Below are positions 6,630 through 15,390 of a stretch of 64,000 nt of DNA, one piece after another. Source of the stretch: Paraburkholderia sp. BCC1886 (GTDB taxonomy: Bacteria > Pseudomonadota > Gammaproteobacteria > Burkholderiales > Burkholderiaceae); NCBI RefSeq assembly GCF_900996245.1, contig NZ_CAAJGK010000085.1, positions 310,001 through 374,000 of the forward strand. The letters run 5' to 3'. The notes below the pieces were generated by a model that saw only the letters and a list, made by a program, of their open reading frames with translations, was not told the DNA's origin and ran no database searches. Position 1 is the stretch's first letter. Each line of letters starts with the position of its first letter. The position numbers were made by a program, and so were the translations under genes.

Positions 6630-7835
6630 ATGAATCTGGATCAGGAAAAACAAGCCATTCGCAGCGAGCTTGAAGTCATGCGGGAAGGCGGAGCCCGACG
6701 GCAAGAGCTTTCATTGCACGCCTGCAAGCGTCTCTTTTTCGATTTGGGCATTCGCCCGTCCATGACCGCAGTCCGGGATCTGACTCAATCCGGCAGCGCA
6801 AGCGATATCCCGAAAGACATCGATCACTTCTGGGAGCGCATCCGAAACGCATCGCGCATCAAGATTGGCGCCGGCGCCATCCCGAAAGCATTGGAAGAAC
6901 GTGCGGGCGAATTGCTCGGCGCACTTTTCGAAGAAGCGGTCGCCCAGGCGCGCGTGACGCTAGACGACGAACGCAGCGACCTACGCGATCAGATGAACAC
7001 TGCCGATTCTCGTGTTCGTGAAGCGGAAATACGTCGGGAAGCCGCGGAAGAAGCGATCCAGCGAAGTGAGCAACGCGCGCAATCCGCATGGGAACGCATT
7101 CGCGAACTCGAGACCGCGTTATCCAGCGCCACCACCCAAGGCAACAGCGAGCAACAAGGGCTGCACGCCAACGTCTTGCGCCTCGAGCGCGAGAACGACG
7201 CGTTGCGGCAACGTCTCGACACCGAACTGGTGAGCCAAAGCAGCTTGCGCGACCGGATCGACACCTTGCATGTCGAGTTGCGCGAGCGCACCGAGCACTA
7301 TGCCCAGCAAATCAAGGACGCGGTCGGCGAGGCCGAGCGCCGCGTAAAGCCCATGCTGGTCGAGCTGGACTCGTTGCGCAGCATGGCCGCGACGTATCAA
7401 ACGGGAGTGCGCGACGCGAGTCGCAAGGAATTCGAGTTCATTCAGCAGATTGCAACGGCCAAGGCGCGCGGCGATCGGCTGGACGCGCAACTGCGCGAGC
7501 AGTCCGACGAACTGGACGCATTGAGCAAGGAAGTCGCGACGCTGCGGGCACAACAGGGGATCGATCCGTCGATTGCGCAGCTACTCTGCTCGCTGGCCGG
7601 ATCGGGACGACTTTCCCCGGAAGAGCTACGCGCGATCGGCACCGCGGTCGACGGTCACGTGCCGTTGCCGCCGCACTGCCCGAAGTGCGAGGAAGGCGAG
7701 CCGGAGCTCTCGCAAGTCGATCACCGCTTCGAATTGCAATGCCCGGAGTGTGATTATTCGTCGGGACTCGCCGAGTCTCGCCTCGAAGCACTGAGCCGCT
7801 TCGAAGCAAACGACCCGGTTGCGGCGTCGTCGTGA
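6630..7835 (+). CDS. KfrA-like DNA-binding coiled-coil protein with C-terminal zinc ribbon
   Basis: About 401 residues. The N-terminal ~100 residues match the pattern of the KfrA N-terminal DNA-binding domain (a winged or helix-turn-helix region starting after a short acidic leader, with the IRPSMTAVRDLT segment). Residues ~110-310 form a long, continuous, Glu/Arg/Gln-rich coiled coil. The C-terminal ~55 residues carry CPKC and, 21 residues further on, CPEC, a four-cysteine zinc ribbon not usual in KfrA. KfrA proteins form nucleoid-like filaments and help plasmid maintenance. Placed next to the origin, this one probably acts in segregation, origin organisation or local repression. The ATG at 6630 is preferred over the in-frame GTG at 6624 because GAGG at 6621-6624 is spaced for it. 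Confidence 0.75.
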   Translation: MNLDQEKQAIRSELEVMREGGARRQELSLHACKRLFFDLGIRPSMTAVRDLTQSGSASDIPKDIDHFWERIRNASRIKIGAGAIPKALEERAGELLGALFEEAVAQARVTLDDERSDLRDQMNTADSRVREAEIRREAAEEAIQRSEQRAQSAWERIRELETALSSATTQGNSEQQGLHANVLRLERENDALRQRLDTELVSQSSLRDRIDTLHVELRERTEHYAQQIKDAVGEAERRVKPMLVELDSLRSMAATYQTGVRDASRKEFEFIQQIATAKARGDRLDAQLREQSDELDALSKEVATLRAQQGIDPSIAQLLCSLAGSGRLSPEELRAIGTAVDGHVPLPPHCPKCEEGEPELSQVDHRFELQCPECDYSSGLAESRLEALSRFEANDPVAASS

Positions 7836-7850
7836 CCCGCAGGACCCGCT

Positions 7851-7893
7851 TAAGGTGAGGAAATTCGGGAGACTAAAGGTGAGGACTTTCAGG
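7851..7893 (-). repeat. Two dispersed iteron-like sites
   Basis: AAGGTGAGGAAATTCGGGA (7852-7870) and AAAGGTGAGGACTTTCAGG (7875-7893) are reverse-orientation matches to the origin iteron, 23 bp apart. They fill the gap between the convergent kfrA-like and recombinase genes, and the second overlaps the recombinase stop. Confidence 0.75.
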
Positions 7894-8977
7894 CCTCGTC
7901 CGCTCCCGGTTTTCTGACCAGACGGCCATCACGCCGGGGTGCGGCCATCGGCAGGGCGGCCGGATCCGGTTCGTTTTCAGACGACAATTCCTGCTGATCC
8001 GCCCATGCTTGCCACGCTCGATACAACCGGTTGGACGACACTGGCTGAACGAAGCCCAGCCATTGCCCGACCAGTTCCGCCTCGACGCCGTTCTCGAATA
8101 ACTCCGCCGCGAACGTATTGCGCAGCGTATGCGGACTGGCGCGCAAGCCCCGTGATGCGGCGAATCCAGCGGCTTCCACCAGCGCATCGATTGCCCGCAG
8201 CATGGTCGCCTTGTGCATCGGGCGTCCGGAGGGCGCGGCGGGAAACACGAGATTGCCCGGCAGTTCGGAAAGTCGCCGCTCGGCAAGCCACGCGTCGAGC
8301 ACGGCGACCGCGAACGGCGCGAGTCGTGTGCGCCGTGTTTGCATGGGATTCGCGGACTCGATGGTGACCCACGGCGACCCCTCCCGCACGCAACTAACCG
8401 TAAGCGCGGCCGCTTCGCCGGTTTTCACTCCGCCACCGAGAAAGACGGCGACCAGCGCACGGTCGCGCCGCTCGCGCCAACGCTGTGCGGCGGACAAATC
8501 CGGCAGCGGGGCGAAAAGCTCGGCGATCAACGCTGCGCGTTCCCGATGATTCAGAAAGCCGGTCGGTTCGTTGTCGCGGGCGTTTCGCCAGGCCGCATCG
8601 CCGTCTTGGGCGATGAAGCGTGCAGGATTGGTCGAAGCCGATTCGATCTCGCGGACGTGATCGAGCACGCGCTCGATCAGCCTCAAATAACGCACCCGTT
8701 GTGGTTTGCGAATCGGAAGACTGGCGACGAACTGGGCGATCGTTGCGGTATCCACGGTGGTGAGATTTTTCTGCCGCTCGCCGATCCAGTCCAGAAAAAG
8801 CCCCCATTGCGCCTGATAGACACTCGCAGAGGACTGACGGAAATGCTGTTTGGCGAGCCAGGCATCGAACGCTATCTGCGGGTTTCGCCGCCAGTCTTCT
8901 CGCTGCTGGTCGAACAGGTCGGTCGATGGCGTGGGCTTGGACGCGGGCTCGAAAAGATGCGGAGGGGACATGGGCAT
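7889..8977 (-). CDS. Tyrosine recombinase/integrase-like protein with a degraded active site
   Basis: About 362 residues from the ATG at 8977 (a second ATG is at 8971); the long upstream extension in the same frame would overlap the next gene and is rejected. An N-terminal SAM-like core-binding domain (FDAWLAKQHFRQSSASVYQA) precedes the catalytic domain. HTLRNT supplies the box II His and Arg, and NRLYR the nucleophilic Tyr. The box I arginine is replaced by Lys in GGGVKTGEAAAL, no lysine is seen in the beta-hairpin, and LGF replaces the usual LGH before the tyrosine. The fold looks intact, but strand exchange may be weak or lost. It lies near the origin without phage or transposon neighbours, so it may be a replicon-borne resolvase-like protein rather than a mobile-element integrase. 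Confidence 0.8.
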   Translation of the reverse strand: MPMSPPHLFEPASKPTPSTDLFDQQREDWRRNPQIAFDAWLAKQHFRQSSASVYQAQWGLFLDWIGERQKNLTTVDTATIAQFVASLPIRKPQRVRYLRLIERVLDHVREIESASTNPARFIAQDGDAAWRNARDNEPTGFLNHRERAALIAELFAPLPDLSAAQRWRERRDRALVAVFLGGGVKTGEAAALTVSCVREGSPWVTIESANPMQTRRTRLAPFAVAVLDAWLAERRLSELPGNLVFPAAPSGRPMHKATMLRAIDALVEAAGFAASRGLRASPHTLRNTFAAELFENGVEAELVGQWLGFVQPVSSNRLYRAWQAWADQQELSSENEPDPAALPMAAPRRDGRLVRKPGADEA

Positions 8978-9044
8978 TCGTTCCGTTAGTTGCGCGCATT
9001 GTAGATGAATCGGCGCTTTGCCAACCGGTCGAGCCCGCCCGGAT

Positions 9045-9452
9045 TCAATCTCCCCAGGCGCGCGCCCGTTTCGGCAACGGATTGTCGAGCGTCGTAGAGG
9101 TGGCTTTGCGCGCGGCTTCTTCATAAGCCGATACCGCGAACGCGAAAACGGCAGGCAATGCCGTCGACGTACCGAAGTCGACCGCCTCGTCCGTTTCGGG
9201 ATACGGGATATCGGAGGGCCGTTGAAACAACCCCAGCATTAATGCGTCGTGCCGGCTGGCAAAGCCGAGATCGGCCAAGGCTTCGGCCTCGATGCCATGC
9301 AGCAGGCGCCAGGTTAGCGGCACTGCCTGAACGATGTAGCGTGCCGCGATATTACGCACGATATGTTCGAGATCGCGCGCCGCAGTGCGATAGCGCAGCG
9401 CGGCGAGCGAGTGGTCGGTCCGGGCGCTCGCGTGAGGGGTCAGGTCGTTCAT
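9045..9452 (-). CDS. Hypothetical protein, 135 residues
   Basis: It starts at the ATG at 9452 with a GGAG 6-7 bases upstream. The longer frame reaching 9515 begins before any good ribosome site and is not used. The sequence is a helical, soluble protein without signal peptide, membrane segment or cysteine motif. Two features stand out: an N-terminal helix LAALRYRTAARDLEHIVRNI and a C-terminal Ala/Lys-rich tail. I do not recognise the family. It is 67 bp upstream of the recombinase in the same direction and could share its transcript. Confidence 0.6.
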   Translation of the reverse strand: MNDLTPHASARTDHSLAALRYRTAARDLEHIVRNIAARYIVQAVPLTWRLLHGIEAEALADLGFASRHDALMLGLFQRPSDIPYPETDEAVDFGTSTALPAVFAFAVSAYEEAARKATSTTLDNPLPKRARAWGD

Positions 9453-9591
9453 GATCGGCTCCAATCGATACCCCGTACTGTACAAATATACAGTGTTCGA
9501 CGCAACCGCGAGCACAGCCTGGAATCCGACAACTCCTCGCCGCGGGCCGCCTCGTGCGAGTCAGCAAGGTTTCGGGCGGTGAGCCTCGGAC

Positions 9592-10230
9592 CTAGCCGTG
9601 AATCACCACAAGCAAAGCCTTCGCCTCGCTCTTGCCGACGTTGCGTATCGCGTGCGGTTCGTCGGCGACATAGCGCGCGGTATCCGCCGCCTTCAAACGC
9701 CGGGTCGTGCCGGCGGCCTCGATTTCAATCGCTCCCTGCAGCACCGTCAGATGCTCGCGCGTACCGGGTTCATGAGCATTCGACACCAACGCTCCGCCTG
9801 CCTGCAACGTGAGTTCGTACCACTCGAACTTGCCCGCCAGCTCGATGGGCCCCCACACCCGCAACTGATACCTGGCTTCGTGACCGCTCAAGGTCGGAAT
9901 CTCGTGCGGACCAGAAACGGCGATCGCCTCCGGCGCTTTTTGCGGCGCGAACAGCGAATCGAGGCTGACGCCAAGCGCGTTGGTCAGCCGCCAGGCGACC
10001 GCGATGGTTGGATTCGCTTTGTCGCGTTCGATTTCCGACAGCATCGATTTCGACACGCCGGCCGCGCGCGACAGGTCGTCGAGCGTCATCCGCCGCTCGG
10101 CGCGCAGGCGTTGAATCTGCTCGCCGACGCGCGGCGGCGCCGCAACCGTGGAAGCCGATACATTGCTCGCCGATACGCCTCCGGGAACCGGGGTTTTGCC
10201 TGCCGCACGGCGGATACCCGAACTTGCCAT
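9592..10230 (-). CDS. XRE-family regulator with cupin domain
   Basis: 212 residues. A disordered N-terminal stretch of ~34 residues is followed by a lambda-repressor-type helix-turn-helix (residues ~35-90: GEQIQRLRAERRMTLDDLSR, then AAGVSKSMLSEIERDKANPT) and a C-terminal beta-rich cupin domain (HEPGTREHLTVLQG, and VADEPHAIRNVG near the end). This HTH-plus-cupin design is common in regulators of amino acid or polyamine metabolism, with the cupin sensing a small ligand. It is divergent from kbl-tdh (155 bp to the kbl start), so it probably controls threonine catabolism; that is inference from position. TTCG and CGAA half-sites at 10275-10288 in the shared promoter region are a possible operator. 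Confidence 0.88.
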   Translation of the reverse strand: MASSGIRRAAGKTPVPGGVSASNVSASTVAAPPRVGEQIQRLRAERRMTLDDLSRAAGVSKSMLSEIERDKANPTIAVAWRLTNALGVSLDSLFAPQKAPEAIAVSGPHEIPTLSGHEARYQLRVWGPIELAGKFEWYELTLQAGGALVSNAHEPGTREHLTVLQGAIEIEAAGTTRRLKAADTARYVADEPHAIRNVGKSEAKALLVVIHG

Positions 10231-10385
10231 TTACTGACCCATCGTTTAGAGTTTTTCGATATACCGGAATTTAGTTCGAAAAAACGAAAATATCCGATAA
10301 AACTGACAGCCGACTATAGCAGGCCGCCGCGTGGGCGAACATGCCACGCAGGCCGCACTCACTCATTCAGGAAGGAGTCTGGTTC

Positions 10386-11591
10386 ATGCGTGATCATTAC
10401 CTTGCCCATTTGCGCGGCACACTCGAACAGATTCGCGCCGACGGTTTTTACAAGAACGAACGCGTGATCGCCAGCCCGCAATCGGCGGACGTGCGGCTCG
10501 CGAATGGCGCGGAAGTCCTGAACTTCTGCGCCAACAACTATCTGGGTCTGGCGAACGATGCCCGGCTCATCGAGGCAGCGCGAAGTGGTCTCGAGCGCGA
10601 CGGTTTCGGCATGGCATCGGTCCGCTTTATCTGCGGCACGCAAACGGTTCACAAGGAACTCGAGCAGGCGCTCTCCGCCTTCCTGCAAACGGACGATTGC
10701 ATTCTTTACTCCAGCTGTTTCGACGCGAACGGCGGCCTGTTCGAAACGCTACTCGACGAACACGACGCGATTATCAGCGACGAACTGAACCACGCGAGCA
10801 TCATCGACGGCGTGCGGCTTTGCAAGGCAAAGCGCTTCCGCTACAAGAACAACGACCTTGCCGATCTCGAAGCGCGACTGCAGGAAGCCGATGCCGCCGG
10901 CGCACGCTTCAAGCTGATCGCGACCGACGGCGTGTTCTCCATGGACGGCATCATTGCCAACCTGGCCGGCATCTGCGATCTGGCCGACCGTTACGGCGCG
11001 CTCGTCATGGTCGACGACTCGCATGCAGTCGGTTTTGTCGGCGAACACGGACGCGGCACGCCGGAACATTGCGGCGTGCTCTCGCGTATCGACATCATCA
11101 CCGGCACGCTCGGTAAAGCGTTGGGTGGCGCATCGGGCGGCTACGTCGCGGCGCGCAAGGAAATCGTGGAGTTGCTGCGCCAGCGCTCGCGCCCCTATCT
11201 GTTCTCCAACACGCTTACCCCGAGTATCGCCGCCGCCTCGCTCGAAGTACTCGACCTGCTTGCCAGCGATGAAGGCGCCCAGTTGCGCGCCCGTGTTCGT
11301 GAGAACGGCGCGCGTTTTCGCGAGGCGATGAGCGCGCTCGGCTTCACGCTAGTGCCGGGCGAACATCCCATCATCCCGGTCATGCTCGGCGACGCTCAAC
11401 TGGCTTCCAGCATGGCGGATGCGCTGCTGCAAGAAGGCGTCTACGTCATCGGCTTCTCGTTCCCCGTCGTTCCCAAAGGGCGCGCGCGCATCCGCACGCA
11501 GATGAGCGCGGCGCACACGCCGGAACAGATCGATCGCGCGGTGGATGCTTTCGCGCGCGTCGGCCGGAAACTCGGCGTGATTGCCGCCTGA
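10386..11591 (+). CDS. kbl: 2-amino-3-ketobutyrate CoA ligase (glycine C-acetyltransferase)
   Basis: About 401 residues, the normal size of this PLP-dependent alpha-oxoamine synthase. FCANNYLGLAN near the N-terminus, DDSHAVGFVG and the TGTLGKALGGASGGY loop with the PLP lysine are all present. It converts 2-amino-3-oxobutyrate and CoA to glycine and acetyl-CoA, the second step of threonine breakdown. The ATG at 10386 is preceded by AAGGAG (10371-10376); the in-frame extension upstream to 10341 is not needed. tdh follows 22 bp after the stop, the standard operon order. Confidence 0.96.
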   Translation: MRDHYLAHLRGTLEQIRADGFYKNERVIASPQSADVRLANGAEVLNFCANNYLGLANDARLIEAARSGLERDGFGMASVRFICGTQTVHKELEQALSAFLQTDDCILYSSCFDANGGLFETLLDEHDAIISDELNHASIIDGVRLCKAKRFRYKNNDLADLEARLQEADAAGARFKLIATDGVFSMDGIIANLAGICDLADRYGALVMVDDSHAVGFVGEHGRGTPEHCGVLSRIDIITGTLGKALGGASGGYVAARKEIVELLRQRSRPYLFSNTLTPSIAAASLEVLDLLASDEGAQLRARVRENGARFREAMSALGFTLVPGEHPIIPVMLGDAQLASSMADALLQEGVYVIGFSFPVVPKGRARIRTQMSAAHTPEQIDRAVDAFARVGRKLGVIAA

Positions 11592-11613
11592 TCCGAAACG
11601 GAGCCCATCATTC

Positions 11614-12648
11614 ATGAAAGCACTGGCAAAACTCGAACGCGCGCCCGGCCTCACGCTCACCGATGTCGACAAGCCCGAAGTCGGTCATAACGACGTGATG
11701 ATCCGCATTACGCGCACGGCGATTTGCGGCACCGACATCCACATCTGGAAATGGGACGACTGGGCGCAGAAAACCATTCCGGTGCCCATGCACGTCGGCC
11801 ACGAATACGTGGGCGAAATCGTCGAAATGGGCCAGGAGGTCCGCGGTTTCGCGATTGGCGACCGGGTGTCCGGCGAAGGCCACATCACCTGCGGCTTCTG
11901 CCGGAACTGCCGCGCCGGCCGCCGCCATCTGTGTCGCAATACGGTCGGCGTCGGCGTGAATCGCGAAGGCGCATTCGCCGAATATCTTGTGATTCCCGCC
12001 TTCAACGCGTTCAGAATTCCGCCGGAAATCTCCGACGATCTGGCCGCAATCTTCGATCCGTTCGGCAATGCCACGCATACCGCGCTGTCGTTCAATCTGG
12101 TCGGCGAGGACGTGCTGATTACCGGCGCCGGCCCGATCGGCATCATGGCCGTCGCCATCGCGAAGCATGTCGGCGCGCGCAACGTGGTGATCACCGACGT
12201 CAACGACTATCGACTCGAACTCGCGCGCAAGATGGGCGCGACGCGCGCGGTCAACGTCTCACGCGAATCGCTCGGCGATGTGATGGCCGAATTGCATATG
12301 GCCGAAGGTTTCGACGTCGGTCTCGAGATGTCGGGCGTGCCGAGCGCATTCACCAGCATGCTCGAAGCGATGAACCATGGCGGCAAGATTGCGCTGCTCG
12401 GCATTCCGCCCGCGCAAACGGCGATCGACTGGACCCAGGTGATCTTCAAAGGCCTCGAGATCAAGGGCATTTACGGCCGTGAGATGTTCGAGACCTGGTA
12501 CAAGATGGTCGCCATGCTGCAAAGCGGTCTGGATCTTTCGCCGATTCTCACGCACCGCTTCAAGGTCGACGACTATCAGCAGGCATTCGCGACGATGCTC
12601 TCGGGCGAGAGTGGCAAGGTGATTCTCGACTGGACGGCAGCCGCTTAA
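11614..12648 (+). CDS. tdh: L-threonine 3-dehydrogenase
   Basis: 344 residues of the zinc-dependent medium-chain dehydrogenase family, close to the usual 341. The catalytic zinc site is visible in AICGTDIHIW and GHEYVGEI, the structural zinc in CGFCRNC...HLC, and the NAD site in GAGPIGIMAVAIAKHVGA. It oxidises L-threonine to 2-amino-3-oxobutyrate, the Kbl substrate. The ATG at 11614 is chosen because the frame upstream overlaps the end of kbl and the Met-Lys-Ala-Leu opening is typical. A strong hairpin terminator follows at 12683-12722. Confidence 0.97.
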   Translation: MKALAKLERAPGLTLTDVDKPEVGHNDVMIRITRTAICGTDIHIWKWDDWAQKTIPVPMHVGHEYVGEIVEMGQEVRGFAIGDRVSGEGHITCGFCRNCRAGRRHLCRNTVGVGVNREGAFAEYLVIPAFNAFRIPPEISDDLAAIFDPFGNATHTALSFNLVGEDVLITGAGPIGIMAVAIAKHVGARNVVITDVNDYRLELARKMGATRAVNVSRESLGDVMAELHMAEGFDVGLEMSGVPSAFTSMLEAMNHGGKIALLGIPPAQTAIDWTQVIFKGLEIKGIYGREMFETWYKMVAMLQSGLDLSPILTHRFKVDDYQQAFATMLSGESGKVILDWTAAA

Positions 12649-12682
12649 CGCTTAAGGCGCAAGCGTCTGCCCGATCGCCAAT

Positions 12683-12722
12683 AAAAACGCCCGCACCGTG
12701 CTTACGCGCCTGCGGGCGTTTT
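12683..12722. terminator. Bidirectional rho-independent terminator between tdh and yceI
   Basis: AAAACGCCCGCA and TGCGGGCGTTTT form a 12 bp stem around a 15 bp loop. The A-run at the left and T-run at the right allow termination in both directions. It overlaps the last codons of the convergent yceI gene. Confidence 0.85.
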
Positions 12723-13352
12723 AACGAACTCCGCCTGAATGCGCACGTGAATGTCGTCGCCGACCGCCGGATACCACGTCGACAAACCAAACTTCGCGCG
12801 GCTGAAATGGCCGTCTGCGGAAAACCCGAGCGTGTCTTTTTTGTTCAGCGGATCGCGCCCAAAGCCGTTGAAGCTCACATCGAGCGAAACGGGCTGCGTG
12901 ACCCCGTGTATCGTCAGATCACCCGTCAACGTGCCGCGCGATTCTCCGCTGCGTTCGAAGTGCGTGCTGACAAAACGGATCTCCGGATAACGCGACACAT
13001 CGAGCATGTTCGCGCCTTTCACCATCTTGTCCAGCGCCGGCACGTTCGTGTCGACACTTTCGGCGTCGACGACGATCGTCGCGACGCTGCTGTCCATTCC
13101 CCCATCGTGCCAGTCGAGTTGTCCCTGCTTGCGGTCGAAGCGCATCGTAAAACGCGTGTACTTGAAGTGATCGACATCGAACGTAATGCTGCAATGGTCC
13201 GGATCGAGCGCATATTGGCCCGGGGGCACGCGCGTTTCGTTCTGACTGACCGTATGCGTGAGCACTTGCACCGGCGTACATGCCACCGCCGTGAACACGG
13301 TCACGCCGAGCAACGCGCGGCCGAGCACTGCCCGGATGTTTGAAGAGAGCAT
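12702..13352 (-). CDS. YceI-family periplasmic (lipo)protein
   Basis: 216 residues from the ATG at 13352; an upstream in-frame Met would overlap the divergent tetR. The hydrophobic N-terminus ends in FTAVAC, an imperfect lipobox, so it is probably exported and perhaps lipidated. The body is the YceI lipocalin-like barrel: GQYALDPDHCSITFDVDHFK at its start, TGDLTIHGVTQPV in the middle, and GDDIHVRIQAEFVK at the end. YceI proteins bind polyisoprenoids or similar amphiphiles in the periplasm; the ligand here is unknown. It is divergent from a tetR gene (93 bp), which may regulate it. Confidence 0.88.
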   Translation of the reverse strand: MLSSNIRAVLGRALLGVTVFTAVACTPVQVLTHTVSQNETRVPPGQYALDPDHCSITFDVDHFKYTRFTMRFDRKQGQLDWHDGGMDSSVATIVVDAESVDTNVPALDKMVKGANMLDVSRYPEIRFVSTHFERSGESRGTLTGDLTIHGVTQPVSLDVSFNGFGRDPLNKKDTLGFSADGHFSRAKFGLSTWYPAVGDDIHVRIQAEFVKTPAGA

Positions 13353-13445
13353 GAGGTTCGTTCCCGTCGGCTGATGGAGACCACAACATACACCGTCGGC
13401 ACGAAAAATGTTGACGCGGGAGAATGATCGTTCTACTCTTCGCGG

Positions 13446-14087
13446 ATGGCCAAACATACTGAAACCGCTGCTAGAACCGCTTCTGAGACCGACACCGTTC
13501 CAACCGGCGGCGCCCGCGAGCGTCTACTGCAGGCGGCCGAAGCGTTGATCTACGCGGGCGGCATTCATGCCACGGGTGTCGACGCCATCGTCAAGCAGTC
13601 CGGCACGGCCCGTAAGAGTTTCTACACACATTTCGAATCGAAAGACGCGCTGGTCGCGGCCGCGCTCGAGCGACGCGACGAACGCTGGATGAACTGGTTC
13701 ATCGCGGGCACGCACCGTCGCGGCACGACAGCGCGCAAGCGGCTGCTCGGCATGTTCGACGTGTTGCGCGAGTGGTTCATGTCGGCGGATTTTCATGGCT
13801 GCGCGTTTCTCAACGCCGCCGGAGAAATCGCCTCTGCGGACGATCCCATCCGCGTCGTGGCGCGCGAACACAAGGAGCGTCTGCTCGCTTTCGTGCGCAC
13901 GCAATGCGACGACTACGCCGCGCAGTTGCAACTCGATTCGCGGCGAAGCGCGCGCCTCGCCCGACAGTGGCTGATTCTGCTCGACGGTGCGATTGCCGTG
14001 GCGCTGGTCAGTGGAGAAGCCGACGCTGCGCTCGATGCACGGGCTGCGGCTCAGGTCCTGCTCGACGCCCTCGACGCGCGCGAATAG
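13446..14087 (+). CDS. TetR-family transcriptional regulator
   Basis: 213 residues. After a flexible leader of ~20 residues, GARERLLQAAEALIYAGGIH and SGTARKSFYTHFESKDALVA form the TetR helix-turn-helix. The C-terminal ligand domain contains GCAFLNAAGEIAS, as in the subgroup of regulators with a conserved GC(F/A)LN motif, often near oxidoreductase or NTF2-like genes. It probably represses yceI and the gene that follows 67 bp downstream. The inducer is unknown. Confidence 0.9.
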   Translation: MAKHTETAARTASETDTVPTGGARERLLQAAEALIYAGGIHATGVDAIVKQSGTARKSFYTHFESKDALVAAALERRDERWMNWFIAGTHRRGTTARKRLLGMFDVLREWFMSADFHGCAFLNAAGEIASADDPIRVVAREHKERLLAFVRTQCDDYAAQLQLDSRRSARLARQWLILLDGAIAVALVSGEADAALDARAAAQVLLDALDARE

Positions 14088-14154
14088 TCCCGGCAATAGT
14101 CCTAGCGTTCCCGACAAACCTGAACTCGCAACCAAACCTCGCAAGGAAAAGATC

Positions 14155-14634
14155 ATGGCCGATACCATCGAAACCCGCCCTCCGCTTCCACCGTTCACCC
14201 GCGACACCGCGATCCAGAAAGTGCGCGCCGCGGAAGACGGCTGGAACACGCGCGACCCGCAACGGGTCTCGCTCGCCTACACGCCGGACAGCGTGTGGCG
14301 CAATCGCGCCGAGTTCATCCAGGGTCGTGCGGAGATTGTCGGGCTGCTGCAGCGCAAATGGGCAAGGGAACTGGACTACCGCTTGATCAAGGAGCTATGG
14401 GCGTTCAGCGATCACCGTATCGCGGTGCGCTTTGCCTACGAGTGGCATGACGATTCGAACCACTGGTACCGCTCGTACGGCAACGAGAACTGGGAGTTCG
14501 ATGAACATGGGCTGATGGCGCGCCGTCACGCGAGCATCAACGATCTGCCCATTCGCGAGGCCGACCGCCTGTATCACTGGACGCTCGGCCGCCGTCCGGA
14601 CGATCATCCGGGCCTCTCCGATCTCGGGCTCTGA
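14155..14634 (+). CDS. NTF2-like protein, DUF1348 type
   Basis: 159 residues, a full-length member of the small cone-shaped NTF2-like family. The N-terminal helix ends AAEDGWNTRDPQRVSLAYTP, the SnoaL-like pattern that places a pocket-facing acid or tyrosine, followed by the typical beta strands KELWAFSDHRIAVRFAYEW and WYRSYGNENWEF. The enzymatic or binding function of DUF1348 proteins is not established as far as I know. The ATG at 14155 follows AAGGAAAAGATC. It probably lies in one transcript with tetR, and may be a target of that regulator. Confidence 0.85.
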   Translation: MADTIETRPPLPPFTRDTAIQKVRAAEDGWNTRDPQRVSLAYTPDSVWRNRAEFIQGRAEIVGLLQRKWARELDYRLIKELWAFSDHRIAVRFAYEWHDDSNHWYRSYGNENWEFDEHGLMARRHASINDLPIREADRLYHWTLGRRPDDHPGLSDLGL

Positions 14635-14853
14635 GCCGGCGCGGCTGTCGAGCCGCGCTTTCGCCTGTCTTCATCCGCTTGCCATCGGTTTTCCGCTATC
14701 GTTGCAACGCGCTCGTCACGGGCGTCCGCATGCCAGTCGTCCGAGCGCATCCTCGACATCGCAATCGCGGGTTGAGGTACAGTGCGCGACGGACAGCAAG
14801 CAGCAATACACAAACACCGATGACCCCGGCGCTCGACCGGTGGCGGAGAAGAC

Positions 14854-15372
14854 ATGCACTTTCGGCAGATTCAAACACACATCCGGCGCACGGCGGTGGC
14901 GCTCGTCGCGGGTCTGGCCATGGCCTCGACGGCGCACGCGGGCGATTGGTGCGAGGGCGGGATATGGGTCGATGCGATGCTCGGCTCGTACCATATCGAC
15001 CCCGATCCGAACACCGACTTCGAGCAGTTCAATCCGGGTCTTGGCGTCGAGTGCTGGATCAACAATCAGTGGGCCGTGACCGCCGGGGGCTTTCGCAACT
15101 CGTTGCGGCGGCCTTCTTATTATGGCGGCGGCGTCTGGGCGCCGGAGTTCGCGCACTGGGGGATCGTGCGGATCGCCGCGATTGGCGGGATTATTTCGGG
15201 CTACAACTACGGCAACTGGGGTCTTGGGCGCAACCATACGATCGGACCGGTGGTGGCGCCGATCGTGATGGTCGAATACAAACGCGTTGGCGCGAACTTC
15301 ATCGTCATCCCGCCGATTCCTTCAGATAACCTGCCGTTCACGGTGGGGTTTCAGGTGAAGGTGAAGTTTTGA
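14854..15372 (+). CDS. Secreted protein of unknown function, possible outer-membrane barrel
   Basis: 172 residues. A clear Sec signal peptide (RRTAVALVAGLAMASTAHA, cleaved before GDW) is followed by ~143 residues rich in Gly, Trp, Asn and aromatic residues in alternating strands. It ends with a Phe after alternating hydrophobics (GFQVKVKF), the C-terminal signature of outer-membrane beta barrels. Length and strand pattern would suit a small eight-stranded barrel. I do not recognise a named family. GGCGGAGAAGAC upstream gives only a modest ribosome site. Confidence 0.75.
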   Translation: MHFRQIQTHIRRTAVALVAGLAMASTAHAGDWCEGGIWVDAMLGSYHIDPDPNTDFEQFNPGLGVECWINNQWAVTAGGFRNSLRRPSYYGGGVWAPEFAHWGIVRIAAIGGIISGYNYGNWGLGRNHTIGPVVAPIVMVEYKRVGANFIVIPPIPSDNLPFTVGFQVKVKF

Positions 15373-15390
15373 TTCTATGGAAGGCGCGGC

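Noticed and set aside
7889..9124. Recombinase as the integrase of a genomic island covering the origin
   Set aside because: No attachment-site repeats, tRNA target, phage genes or change in composition are seen, and the neighbours are replicon maintenance and core metabolism.
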